From the NCBI RefSeq assembly GCF_036002945.1, contig NZ_CP108529.1:8551001-8615000 (forward strand): a DNA stretch of 64,000 bases, in the 5' to 3' direction. Positions 16,066 to 24,363 of this stretch are shown here, piece by piece. Numbering within the stretch: position 1 is the stretch's first letter; the number at the start of each line of letters is the position of its first letter. Made by a program: the position numbers and the translations under genes. Source of the DNA: Streptomyces sp. NBC_01224 (GTDB lineage Bacteria; Actinomycetota; Actinomycetes; Streptomycetales; Streptomycetaceae). The notes beneath the pieces are model-generated. The model had not been told where the DNA came from, made no database searches, and saw only the letters and a list, made by a program, of their open reading frames with translations.

Positions 16066-16769
16066 TGCCCGGACGCTTCGTCGAAGCGTTTCAGCACCAG
16101 CCGTGCCACATCGGGGTGTGCCCCGAGCGGGGCGGAGACGAGGCAGCCACCGGCTCTCTGCGCGCGCCGGGCGAAGTGGCCCGGAGCCATCAGATAGCGG
16201 GCCACCGCCACCCGGTGGTGGCCCGCGGCGCGCAGGGCTCCCACCGCGTCGGCCGGGGCCGGCGTACTCGCGCAGAGGTAGGCGGGGACGACCGGGCGCC
16301 CGAGCCTCTGTCGGAGCAGGTCGGCCATCAGCACAGTGTCCGCGCCGGCCGCCGGATCGGTGGACCCGGCGGCCGTGAGCACGACGGCATCCGAGCCGGA
16401 TCGTGTCGGGGACCAGCCCGCCTCGGTGAGTCTGTCGCCGAGAGCGGCGGCGAGCAGCGGATCGGGACCGAGCGCTGCGGCCATCCGAACGTCCAGGTGC
16501 GGGGCGGTGGCTCGTACGGCGGGGAGGTCGATCCGGATGTGGTAGCCGGTGTTCAGCAGCAGCGGTACCAGCACCACCGGGCCGTGCAAGTCGGCCAGCA
16601 CCTGGGCCGGCGTGGGCGGGGCGAGGTCGAGGAAGGAGAGGCGGACCATCAGGCCGGGCCGCTGGGCACGGATCTCGTCGAGCAGTGCGTGATAAATGGC
16701 GATGCCTGCCCGGTCGCGCGTGCCGTGTGCGACGGCCAGCAGGGTGGGGGCTGCGGGCGCGTCCGTCAT
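16056..16769 (-). CDS. Sirohydrochlorin ferrochelatase-like (CbiX/SirB family)
   Basis: A 237-aa protein with two CbiX repeats. The first has LLAVAHGTRDRAGIAIYHAL, with the metal-binding histidine, and VVLVPLLLNTGYHIRIDLPA with the second histidine. The second repeat has DAVVLTAAGSTDPAAGADTV and VARYLMAPGHFARRA. This enzyme class inserts iron or cobalt into sirohydrochlorin. Its ATG overlaps the nnaR stop (ATGA), and nirB, which needs siroheme, lies just across the promoter region. The ferrochelatase step of siroheme synthesis is therefore the natural role here. Confidence 0.87.
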   Translation of the reverse strand: MTDAPAAPTLLAVAHGTRDRAGIAIYHALLDEIRAQRPGLMVRLSFLDLAPPTPAQVLADLHGPVVLVPLLLNTGYHIRIDLPAVRATAPHLDVRMAAALGPDPLLAAALGDRLTEAGWSPTRSGSDAVVLTAAGSTDPAAGADTVLMADLLRQRLGRPVVPAYLCASTPAPADAVGALRAAGHHRVAVARYLMAPGHFARRAQRAGGCLVSAPLGAHPDVARLVLKRFDEASGQTA

Positions 16770-17893
16770 ATCGCTGCTGCCAGGCTGTAGCCGCGCTTGG
16801 GCACCGTACGGACCAGCCGGGCGTGCCCGCCCAGCGCCGCGCGCAACCGGGCGACGGCCGCCTCCACGGCGTGCTGGTCGGCCTGGCCGGTGACCCAGAC
16901 ACGGCGCAGCAGTTCGGCCCGGCTGAGCACCCGCCCCGGCTGCTCGGCCAGCGCCCGCAGCACCGCCGCGAGCAGCGGAGGCAGTTGCACGGCCGGTCCG
17001 CCGTCGATCAGCACGGCGTACCCCTGAAGCACCAAAAAGCTCGCGCCGGAGCGGATTTCACGCCTGCCACGGGCGGGCAGGGCGGCCTCGATGGTCCGCA
17101 CCATGGCCCCGAGCCGACCCCGCTCGGGGCAGAGCACGGCAACTTCGGCCTCCTCCAGCGGCCGGGCACAGATCGGACCGACGCAGACCGACAGCACGTC
17201 CTTTCGAAGACTGGCCAACACCTCTTCTCGGAGGCCGAGTTCGTCCGCAGTGGCGAGGAATGCGGTGATTGCGGGTGCGCTGGTGAAGGTGAGCGCGTGC
17301 AGTTCGCGGCGGACCGTCTGCTCGACCAGCCGGCGCAGCGGCGACGGATCGTCGGGCGGGCCCCAGCGGTAGACCGGAACCGGGATCACCTCGGCTCCGC
17401 GCTCACTCAGCGCGGCGGTGAACGCGTCCAGCGGCACTCCGTGCTCCTGCACGGCGATCCGTCTGCCGGGCAGATCGCGCGCGAGCAGCCAGGCCAACAG
17501 CTCGTCGGTGGCCTCGGTGACGGGGGAGAAGGTCTCGCTCAGGCCTCCGGCGCGCACCGCGCCGGTCGCCTTCGGGCCGCGGGTGAGCACCACTGCCTCC
17601 CGGCACACCTCGGCCAGCCGTCCGCCGTACCCCCAGCCGTCGGCCGCGCTCAGCCAGCCGCGCCAGCCGACCCCGGTGGTCGCCACCACGTAGTCGAGCG
17701 GCCCGGTCAGGCAGCGCGCGGTGGCCCGGCGCAGAGCCGCGTCGTCCTCCAGCGGGAGGATCCGCAGGGCCGGCGCCTCGACCACCTTGGCGCCGCGCCG
17801 GCGCAGCAGCGCGACGAGCTCCTCGCGGCGGCGCGCGGCGGTGACTCCGACAGTGAAGCCGACCAGAGAGCCCGAAGGCTGCGTGCTGTCCAT
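16766..17893 (-). CDS. nnaR: NnaR-like regulator: HemD (uroporphyrinogen-III synthase) domain plus winged helix
   Basis: 375 aa. Residues about 10-265 are a uroporphyrinogen-III synthase fold (LVGFTVGVTAARRREELVAL, LDYVVATTGVGWRGWL, RIAVQEHGVPLDAFTAALSE, LHALTFTSAPAITAFLATAD). After a linker, residues about 285-375 form an OmpR/PhoB-type winged helix ending TVPKRGYSLAAAI. This two-domain form is that of NnaR from S. coelicolor, known to activate nitrate/nitrite assimilation genes together with GlnR. It diverges from nasA and is coupled to the chelatase. Whether the HemD domain still has enzyme activity or only senses a tetrapyrrole is open. Confidence 0.88.
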   Translation of the reverse strand: MDSTQPSGSLVGFTVGVTAARRREELVALLRRRGAKVVEAPALRILPLEDDAALRRATARCLTGPLDYVVATTGVGWRGWLSAADGWGYGGRLAEVCREAVVLTRGPKATGAVRAGGLSETFSPVTEATDELLAWLLARDLPGRRIAVQEHGVPLDAFTAALSERGAEVIPVPVYRWGPPDDPSPLRRLVEQTVRRELHALTFTSAPAITAFLATADELGLREEVLASLRKDVLSVCVGPICARPLEEAEVAVLCPERGRLGAMVRTIEAALPARGRREIRSGASFLVLQGYAVLIDGGPAVQLPPLLAAVLRALAEQPGRVLSRAELLRRVWVTGQADQHAVEAAVARLRAALGGHARLVRTVPKRGYSLAAAI

Positions 17894-18085
17894 GTCGTGC
17901 AGGCTCGGCCAGTGCTGTTTCGCCCTGGTTGCGTGCCCATCACGCCGAGGTAAGCGGAGGCCGCCTTGGAGTTACGCAAGATTTCCGCCGTGTCACCTTG
18001 GGCCCGGTGGACGGTGAGGCAGCCGTACCCCGGGCGCAACAAGTGCGACCCGGCCGCGTAACGGCGCGGACCGACGCTCAGTGGC
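17894..18085. promoter_or_regulatory. Divergent nnaR-nasA control region with palindrome
   Basis: Contains the perfect inverted repeat GCGTG-CCCAT-CACGC at 17931-17945, a good candidate for the winged-helix regulator. Further on, GTTAC (17971) and GTCAC (17992) are spaced almost as the two a-sites of a GlnR box, but the b-site between them (TTTCC) is poor, so a GlnR site is only a weak suggestion. Confidence 0.5.
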
Positions 18086-20164
18086 ATGACGACGACCGAC
18101 ACCCACTGCCCGTACTGCTCGCTGCAGTGCGGAATGCGCCTGCGGGCGCCGCACGGCGACGGCGAGGCGCAAGTGCTGGCGCGCCCCGACTTCCCGGTCA
18201 ACCGCGGTGCACTCTGCGGGAAGGGCCAGTCGGCCACTGCGGTGCTCGGCGCAGGTGTCCGGCTGACCGCGCCGCTGGTCCGCGACAAGCGGGGCGGCGA
18301 GCTGCGCGAGGCGTCCTGGACCGAGGCGCTCGACCGGATGGCCGCCGGTCTGGCGGCGGCCGGGCAGCGCCACGGGCGGGAGTTCGTCGCGGTCTTCGGC
18401 GGGGGCGGCCTGACCAACGAGAAGGCCTACCTGCTCGGCAAGTTCGCCCGGGTGGTGCTGCGCACCCCGAATATCGACTACAACGGCCGGTTCTGCATGT
18501 CCTCGGCAGCCGCCGCGCACAGGATCGCCTTCGGCCTGGACCGCGGACTGCCCTTCCCGATGGCGGACATCGCGAAGGCCGGCTGCGTGATCCTGGTCGG
18601 CGGAAACCCGGCCGAGACCATGCCGCCCGCGCTGCGCTACTTCCGCGAACTCCGTTCGAACGGCGGCACCCTGATCGTGGTGGACCCACGTCGCACCCGC
18701 ACCGCCGAACAGGCCGACCTGCATCTGCAACCGGTCCCCGGCACCGACCTGGCGCTCGCGCTCGGCCTGCTGCACCTGGCGATCGCCGACGGCCGGGTGG
18801 ACCAGGCGTTCGTTGCCGAACGCACCACCGGATTCGAAGCGGCCCGCACCGCGGCGATGGCACACTGGCCGGAGCGGGTGGAGGGGCTGACCGGCGTCCC
18901 CGTGCACCAACTGCGCGAGTCCCTGCGGCTCTTCGCGGAGGCCGGCACCGGCATCGTGCTCACCTCGCGCGGCCCCGAGCAGCAGAGCAAGGGGACCGAT
19001 ACCGTCGGAGCCTGGATCAACCTCTGCCTGGCGCTGGGCAAGGCCGGCCGGCCGGGCTCCGGCTACGGCTGCCTGACCGGCCAGGGCAACGGGCAGGGCG
19101 GACGCGAGCACGGCCAGAAGGCCGACCAACTGCCCGGCTACCGCTCGATCGAGGACCCGGCCGCCCGCGCGCACATCGCCCACGTCTGGGAGGTCGAGGC
19201 CGACGACCTGCCGGGTGCGGGCCGCTCGGCCTACGAACTGCTCGACACCCTGGGGACCGAGGGCGGTGCGCGGGCGCTGCTGCTGATGGGCTCCAACCCG
19301 GTGGTCTCCGCGCCGAACGCCGGGCACATCACGGAACGGCTGCGGGCCCTGGACTTCCTTGCCGTCAGCGACCTGGTGCTCTCCGAGACCGCGCACCTGG
19401 CCGATGTGGTGCTGCCCGCCGCGCAATGGGCGGAGGAAACCGGCACGCTGACCAACCTGGAGGGCCGGGTGATCCTGCGCCAGGCAGCGCTCACTCCGCC
19501 GCAGGGCGTACGCACGGACCTGTATGTGCTGCGCGAACTGGCCGCGCGCCTCGGCGTGGCCAAGGGTTTCCCGGAGCACGCCGAGGAAGCGTTCGAGGAG
19601 CTCCGTCGTGCTTCGGCCGGTGGCCCGGCCGACTACTCCGGGATCAGCTACCGGCGGATCCGGGCCGAGGACGGCGTCTTCTGGCCCTGCCCCGGCGACG
19701 GGCATCCCGGCACGCCCCGGCTGTTTCTGGAACGCTTCGCCACCCCGGACGGCCGGGCCCGATTCGCTCCGGTCACACACCGCCCGGCCGCCGAGGAGCC
19801 GGACCACGAGTACCCGCTCCACCTGACGACCGGCCGGGTGCTCTCGCAATACCAGAGCGGTGCCCAGACCCGCCGGGTGCCCGAGCTGAACCGTGCCGCG
19901 CCCGGGCCGTTCGTGGAGCTGCACCCTCAGTTGGCCGTGCGGCTCGGCGTGGCCGACGGGGAGGCGCTCGCGGTCACCAGCCGGCGCGGCCGTGCGGTGG
20001 CCCCCGCCCGGGTGACCGACACGATCCGGCCCGACACCGTCTTCATGCCCTTCCACTGGGCCGGCGCCGGGCGGGCCAACACGCTCACCAACCCAGCACT
20101 CGATCCGGTGTCCCGGATGCCCGAGTTCAAGGTGTGCGCCGTGCGTGTGGAGCGGGTCCGATGA
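18086..20164 (+). CDS. nasA: Assimilatory nitrate reductase catalytic subunit
   Basis: 692 aa, ATG 18086. The N-terminus has the [4Fe-4S] ligands CPYCSLQCGMRLRAP and ALCGKGQ, followed by the bis-MGD molybdopterin domains (NIDYNGRFCMSSAAAAHRIA, GSGYGCLTGQGNGQGGREHG, LLLMGSNPVVSAPNA, ADVVLPAAQWAEETGTLTNL). The C-terminal molydop-binding domain follows (LHLTTGRVLSQYQSGAQTRR). It reduces nitrate to nitrite in the cytoplasm and needs molybdenum, supplied in principle by the mod genes at 45-48 kb. Its stop overlaps the next start (ATGA). Length and order fit the actinobacterial NasA. Confidence 0.93.
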   Translation: MTTTDTHCPYCSLQCGMRLRAPHGDGEAQVLARPDFPVNRGALCGKGQSATAVLGAGVRLTAPLVRDKRGGELREASWTEALDRMAAGLAAAGQRHGREFVAVFGGGGLTNEKAYLLGKFARVVLRTPNIDYNGRFCMSSAAAAHRIAFGLDRGLPFPMADIAKAGCVILVGGNPAETMPPALRYFRELRSNGGTLIVVDPRRTRTAEQADLHLQPVPGTDLALALGLLHLAIADGRVDQAFVAERTTGFEAARTAAMAHWPERVEGLTGVPVHQLRESLRLFAEAGTGIVLTSRGPEQQSKGTDTVGAWINLCLALGKAGRPGSGYGCLTGQGNGQGGREHGQKADQLPGYRSIEDPAARAHIAHVWEVEADDLPGAGRSAYELLDTLGTEGGARALLLMGSNPVVSAPNAGHITERLRALDFLAVSDLVLSETAHLADVVLPAAQWAEETGTLTNLEGRVILRQAALTPPQGVRTDLYVLRELAARLGVAKGFPEHAEEAFEELRRASAGGPADYSGISYRRIRAEDGVFWPCPGDGHPGTPRLFLERFATPDGRARFAPVTHRPAAEEPDHEYPLHLTTGRVLSQYQSGAQTRRVPELNRAAPGPFVELHPQLAVRLGVADGEALAVTSRRGRAVAPARVTDTIRPDTVFMPFHWAGAGRANTLTNPALDPVSRMPEFKVCAVRVERVR

Positions 20165-21360
20165 GCCGGCGGATCGCGGTGGTCGGCGCGGGCATGGCGG
20201 GCGCCCGGTTCGCGCAGCAGTACCAGGCGCTGGGCGGGGACGGGGAAGTGGTGCTGTACGGCGCCGAGCCGCGTGGCCCCTACAACCGGGTATTGCTGGC
20301 CGAAGTCCTGACAGGGCGCTACGACCCGGAGGCCATCGCGTTGCCCTACGGCGCCGGGACGCTCATGCGCAGCGGCTGCGAAGTGGTCGCTCTGGATCCG
20401 GCGGAGCGCGAACTGAGGCTGGCCGGTGGTGAGTCGGCCCACTACGACGAGCTGGTCCTGGCCACCGGCGCCAACCCCGTACTCCCGCCGCTGCGCGGGC
20501 TGCACGCGCCGGGCGGTCTGAAGGCCGGGGTGCACGCGTTCCGCACACTGGCCGACTGCGCCCGGCTCGCCGAGGACGCCGCTGGTGCCGAGCGCGCCGT
20601 GGTGATCGGCGGCGGGGTGCTCGGGGTGAGCTCGGCCCGGGCACTGGCCGCGCTCGGCCTCCCGGTGGAGATCGTCCACCAGGCACCGCATCTGATCGAC
20701 CGTCATCTCGACGAACCGGCCGGGCACGCGCTGCGCGGATCCCTTGCCGCGCTGGGTGTGGAGACCTACCCGGACAACCGGGCCCGTGCCCTGCACGGGG
20801 AAGCACGCGTGACCGGAGTCGAACTGGCCGGCGGCTACGTGCTGGAGGCAGACCTGGTGGTGCTCGCCTGCGGGGTGCGCCCGCGCACCGGGCTCGCCGG
20901 CGCGGCCGGGCTCACGGTGCGCTCGGGAGTGGTGGTGGACGACCGGCTGACGGCCTCCGCCCCCGGGGTGTACGCGATCGGCGACTGCGCCGAACACCGG
21001 GGGATCGTCCACGGGCTGACCGGCCCGGCCTGGGAGCAGGCCGATCTGCTGGCGGCCCGGCTGGCGGGCGCCGACGACGATGCCCGGTACACCGGCTCAC
21101 GCCCCCTGAGCCGGCTCAGCGCAGGGCCCGTGGAGTACGCGGCCTTCGGCGAAGTCGGCGAGAACCTCCCCGGCACCGACGTACTGCGCCTGGTCGACCC
21201 GACCCGCGGCGCGTACAAGAAGCTCGTGCTCCGCGGCGACCGGCTCGTCGGCGGCATCCTGCTGGGCGACCTGGCCGCGGTCGGCACTCTGACCCGGGCC
21301 TACGAGCGCGACGATCCGCTGCCGCCGGATCCCCTCGATCTGCTCACCTCCACCTCATGA
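20161..21360 (+). CDS. FAD/NAD(P)H oxidoreductase, electron donor for NasA (NasC/NirB-N like)
   Basis: 399 aa. It shows the FAD motif RIAVVGAGMAGARFAQQYQA, EPRGPYNRVLLAEVLTGRYD, the NAD-binding motif AVVIGGGVLGVSSARALAAL and the FAD end motif GVYAIGDCAEHRGIVHGLTG. The layout matches the N-terminal half of NirB and stand-alone nitrate reductase electron-transfer subunits. The C-terminal part (LVDPTRGAYKKLVLRGDRLV) is the small domain of that family. It has no [2Fe-2S] cysteine cluster. Translationally coupled to nasA by ATGA, it most likely passes electrons from NAD(P)H to NasA. Confidence 0.85.
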   Translation: MSRRIAVVGAGMAGARFAQQYQALGGDGEVVLYGAEPRGPYNRVLLAEVLTGRYDPEAIALPYGAGTLMRSGCEVVALDPAERELRLAGGESAHYDELVLATGANPVLPPLRGLHAPGGLKAGVHAFRTLADCARLAEDAAGAERAVVIGGGVLGVSSARALAALGLPVEIVHQAPHLIDRHLDEPAGHALRGSLAALGVETYPDNRARALHGEARVTGVELAGGYVLEADLVVLACGVRPRTGLAGAAGLTVRSGVVVDDRLTASAPGVYAIGDCAEHRGIVHGLTGPAWEQADLLAARLAGADDDARYTGSRPLSRLSAGPVEYAAFGEVGENLPGTDVLRLVDPTRGAYKKLVLRGDRLVGGILLGDLAAVGTLTRAYERDDPLPPDPLDLLTSTS

Positions 21361-21391
21361 CCGTCCGTACCGCCACCCGAGGAGCCCGCGC

Positions 21392-23965
21392 GTGATCGAG
21401 AAGTCCCTGGTCCTGGTCGGCCACGGCATGGTCGGACAGCGCTTCCTGGAAGCCCTGTTCGAACAGCCCGACGCCGGACAACCACACCGCTGGCGAGTCA
21501 CCGTACTCGCCGAGGAGCCCCGTCCCGCCTACGACCGAGTGCACCTGACCAGCTGGTTCTCCGGCACGTCGGCAGAAGAACTGACAGTGTGCCCGCCCGG
21601 GTTCATCGAACAGCACGGCATCGACCTGCGTCTCGGTGACCCGGCCACCGCGATCGACCGCCGGGCCCGCACCGTCACCACTCGCAGCGGCGTCGAACTG
21701 CGCTACGACGCCCTGGTGCTGGCCACCGGCTCCTACCCGTTCGTGCCGCCGGTGCCCGGCCACGACGCCGCAGGCTGTCACGTCTACCGGACCATCGAGG
21801 ACCTGGAGGCGATCACCGCGAGCGCCCAGCACGCCACGGTCGGCGCGGTGGTCGGCGGCGGCCTGCTCGGTCTGGAAGCAGCCGGAGCGCTGCGGGCCAT
21901 GGGTCTTGAGACCCATGTGGTGGAGTTCGCGCCCCGGCTCATGGCCCTGCAGGTCGACGACGGCGGCGGAGCAGTGCTCCGGCGCAAGATCGAGGACCTC
22001 GGCGTTCACGTGCACACCGGCGCCGGCACACAGCGGATCGACGCCGACGAGAACGGCCGGGCCCGGACCATGGCGCTCTCCGACGGCACCGACCTGGCCG
22101 TCGACCTGGTGGTCTTCTCGGCGGGTGTGCGCCCGCGCGACCAGCTCGCCCGCGACTGCGGCCTGCCGGTCGGCGAGCGAGGAGGTATCGCGGTGGACGA
22201 GCATTGCCGCACCTCGGACCCGCACATCTGGGCGATCGGCGAGTGTGCCCTCGCCGTCGACGGCCGGGTCTACGGCCTGGTCGCCCCCGGCTACGCGATG
22301 GCCGGCACGGTGGCCCGTGAACTCACCGGTACGGGCGCCGAATTCACCGGCGCGGACACCTCCACCAAGCTCAAGCTGCTGGGCGTGGACGTGGCCAGCT
22401 TCGGTGACGCATTGGGCACCACCGAGGGCGCCCTGGAGGTGCTGTACGCCAACAGCCGGGCCGGAATCTACAAGAAGCTGGTGGTCAGCGCGGAAGGCCG
22501 GCTTCTCGGCGGAGTCCTGGTCGGCGACGCCGAGTCCTATGCCACGCTGCGACCGCTCGCTGTCGGAAAGTCTCAACTGCCCGGTCCTGCAGAGCAGTTG
22601 CTCGTGCCAGCCAAGGACGCACGACAGGGCCCACTGGTGCTGCCGGACGAAGCGGTGGTCTGCTCCTGCCACAACGTCAGCAAGGGCGCGGTCCGTGCGG
22701 CCGTGTCCGAGCAGGGCATGCGTGCCGTCCCCGAGGTGAAGAACTGCACCAAGGCCGGTACCGGCTGCGGGAGTTGCGTCAAGCTGCTCGGGTCCATCGT
22801 GGCCGAGGAATTGGAGGCGGGCGGGATCGAGGTGGCCCGCGGCCTCTGCGAGCACTTCACCCACACCCGCGCCGAGCTTTATGAGATCGTCCGGGTCAAG
22901 GGCATCACAGGCTTCTCCCGCCTGCTCGACGAGCACGGCAGCGGCGAGGGCTGCGACATCTGCAAACCGGCCGTGGCCTCGATCCTGGCCGCCCTCGGCA
23001 ACGGCCACGTGCTGGACGGGGAACAGGCCGCCCTGCAGGACACCAACGACCACTTCCTGGCCAACCTGCAACGCAACGGCTCGTACTCGGTGGTGCCCCG
23101 GATCCCGGGTGGCGAGATCACCCCCGACGGCCTGATCACCATCGGCGAGATCGCACGGGACTACGGCCTCTACACCAAAATCACCGGCGGCCAGCGGATC
23201 GACCTGTTCGGCGCGACCGTCGACCAGCTGCCGGGCATCTGGCGCCGGCTTGTGGACGCCGGCTTCGAGTCCGGCCATGCCTACGGCAAGGCGCTGCGCA
23301 CGGTCAAGTCCTGTGTCGGACAGACCTGGTGCCGCTACGGCGTACAGGACTCGGTGGCCCTGGCGATCGAACTGGAGCTGCGCTACCGGGGTCTGCGGGC
23401 ACCGCACAAGCTCAAGTCCGCGGTCTCCGGCTGCGCCCGGGAGTGCGCGGAGGCGCAGAGCAAGGACTTCGGGGTGATCGCCACCTCGGACGGCTGGAAT
23501 CTCTACGTTGGCGGCAACGGCGGAATGACGCCGCGTCATGCCGATCTGCTGGCGGCGGACCTGGACCACGACACCCTGATCCGCACCATCGACCGGTTCC
23601 TGATGTTCTACATCCGCACCGCCGACCGCCTGGAGCGCACCGCTCCCTGGCTGGACCGCCTGGAGGGCGGACTCGACCACCTGCGCGCGGTCGTCATGGA
23701 CGACTCGCTGGGCATCTGCGCGGAGCTTGACGAACTGATGGCCCGCCACGTCGAGACCTACGAGGACGAATGGGCGGCCACTCTCGCCGACCCCGAGCGG
23801 GTACGCCGCTTTGTCTCCTTCGCCAACGCCCCGGGAACTCCCGACCCCACCGTGCGCTTCGTCCACGAGCGCGACCGGATCCGCCCCGCCCGTCCCGAAG
23901 AGGACGGGTTCCCCCTCGCGCCGGCCCTGATCGCCGGCCCTGCCCTGGAGGTACGCACACGATGA
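21392..23965 (+). CDS. nirB: Nitrite reductase [NAD(P)H] large subunit
   Basis: 857 aa from GTG 21392 (GAGGAG upstream). Domains in order: FAD/NAD(P)-binding (LVLVGHGMVGQRFLEALFEQ; AVVGGGLLGLEAAGALRAMG); BFD-like [2Fe-2S] domain (VVCSCHNVSKGAVR and CTKAGTGCGSCVKLL); ferredoxin-like half; and the sirohaem/[4Fe-4S] domain with CVGQTWCRYG and SGCARECAEAQSKDFG, which together hold the cluster and sirohaem. It catalyses six-electron reduction of nitrite to ammonium. nirD is coupled downstream, and a sirohaem-type chelatase is encoded nearby. A complete, normal-length enzyme. Confidence 0.95.
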   Translation: MIEKSLVLVGHGMVGQRFLEALFEQPDAGQPHRWRVTVLAEEPRPAYDRVHLTSWFSGTSAEELTVCPPGFIEQHGIDLRLGDPATAIDRRARTVTTRSGVELRYDALVLATGSYPFVPPVPGHDAAGCHVYRTIEDLEAITASAQHATVGAVVGGGLLGLEAAGALRAMGLETHVVEFAPRLMALQVDDGGGAVLRRKIEDLGVHVHTGAGTQRIDADENGRARTMALSDGTDLAVDLVVFSAGVRPRDQLARDCGLPVGERGGIAVDEHCRTSDPHIWAIGECALAVDGRVYGLVAPGYAMAGTVARELTGTGAEFTGADTSTKLKLLGVDVASFGDALGTTEGALEVLYANSRAGIYKKLVVSAEGRLLGGVLVGDAESYATLRPLAVGKSQLPGPAEQLLVPAKDARQGPLVLPDEAVVCSCHNVSKGAVRAAVSEQGMRAVPEVKNCTKAGTGCGSCVKLLGSIVAEELEAGGIEVARGLCEHFTHTRAELYEIVRVKGITGFSRLLDEHGSGEGCDICKPAVASILAALGNGHVLDGEQAALQDTNDHFLANLQRNGSYSVVPRIPGGEITPDGLITIGEIARDYGLYTKITGGQRIDLFGATVDQLPGIWRRLVDAGFESGHAYGKALRTVKSCVGQTWCRYGVQDSVALAIELELRYRGLRAPHKLKSAVSGCARECAEAQSKDFGVIATSDGWNLYVGGNGGMTPRHADLLAADLDHDTLIRTIDRFLMFYIRTADRLERTAPWLDRLEGGLDHLRAVVMDDSLGICAELDELMARHVETYEDEWAATLADPERVRRFVSFANAPGTPDPTVRFVHERDRIRPARPEEDGFPLAPALIAGPALEVRTR

Positions 23966-24363
23966 GCGAGGCCAATCCGCCCGAGAACGCCGAGCACACG
24001 GTGGAGATCGACGACGGCCGGGCATGGACACCGGTCTGCCGGTACCAGGACCTCCTCCCGGGGCGCGGCGTCGCGGTGCTCGTCGGCCCGCAGGACGAGC
24101 AGGTTGCGGTCTTCCGCGAGCGCGGTGGCGCGGTGCACGCGCTGGCGAACCGCGACCCGTTCAGCGGCGCCCACGTCATCTCGCGCGGCCTGCTCGGCAG
24201 CCGGGGGAGCGTACCGGTGGTGATCTCGCCGATGCTCAAGCAGGCTTTCGACCTGCGCACCGGACGCTGCCTGGACGAGGACCACGCCCCCGACGGCGCC
24301 ACGGCCCACCTCAGGGTCTGGCCGGTGCGCGTGGTCGCGGCGACGCTTGCGGAGGTGTGCTGA
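23962..24363 (+). CDS. nirD: Nitrite reductase small subunit
   Basis: 133 aa, ATG 23962 overlapping the nirB stop (ATGA). It contains AWTPVCRYQDLLPGRGVAVL, QVAVFRERGGAVHALANRDP and SRGLLGSRGSVPVVISPMLK, then FDLRTGRCLDE, the Rieske-like fold of NirD. As in the family, the cysteine/histidine cluster ligands of true Rieske proteins are not conserved. It partners NirB in the assimilatory complex. The stop and the narK ATG share one base (TGATG). Confidence 0.92.
   Translation: MSEANPPENAEHTVEIDDGRAWTPVCRYQDLLPGRGVAVLVGPQDEQVAVFRERGGAVHALANRDPFSGAHVISRGLLGSRGSVPVVISPMLKQAFDLRTGRCLDEDHAPDGATAHLRVWPVRVVAATLAEVC

Noticed and set aside
17960..18000. GlnR box upstream of nasA
   Set aside because: The two a-site-like pentamers are 21 rather than 22 nt apart and the b-site is poor; kept only as a weak note in the control-region entry.
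21344..24031. 895-codon minus-strand open frame opposite nirB
   Set aside because: An antisense artefact of high GC; nirB on the plus strand has every expected motif.
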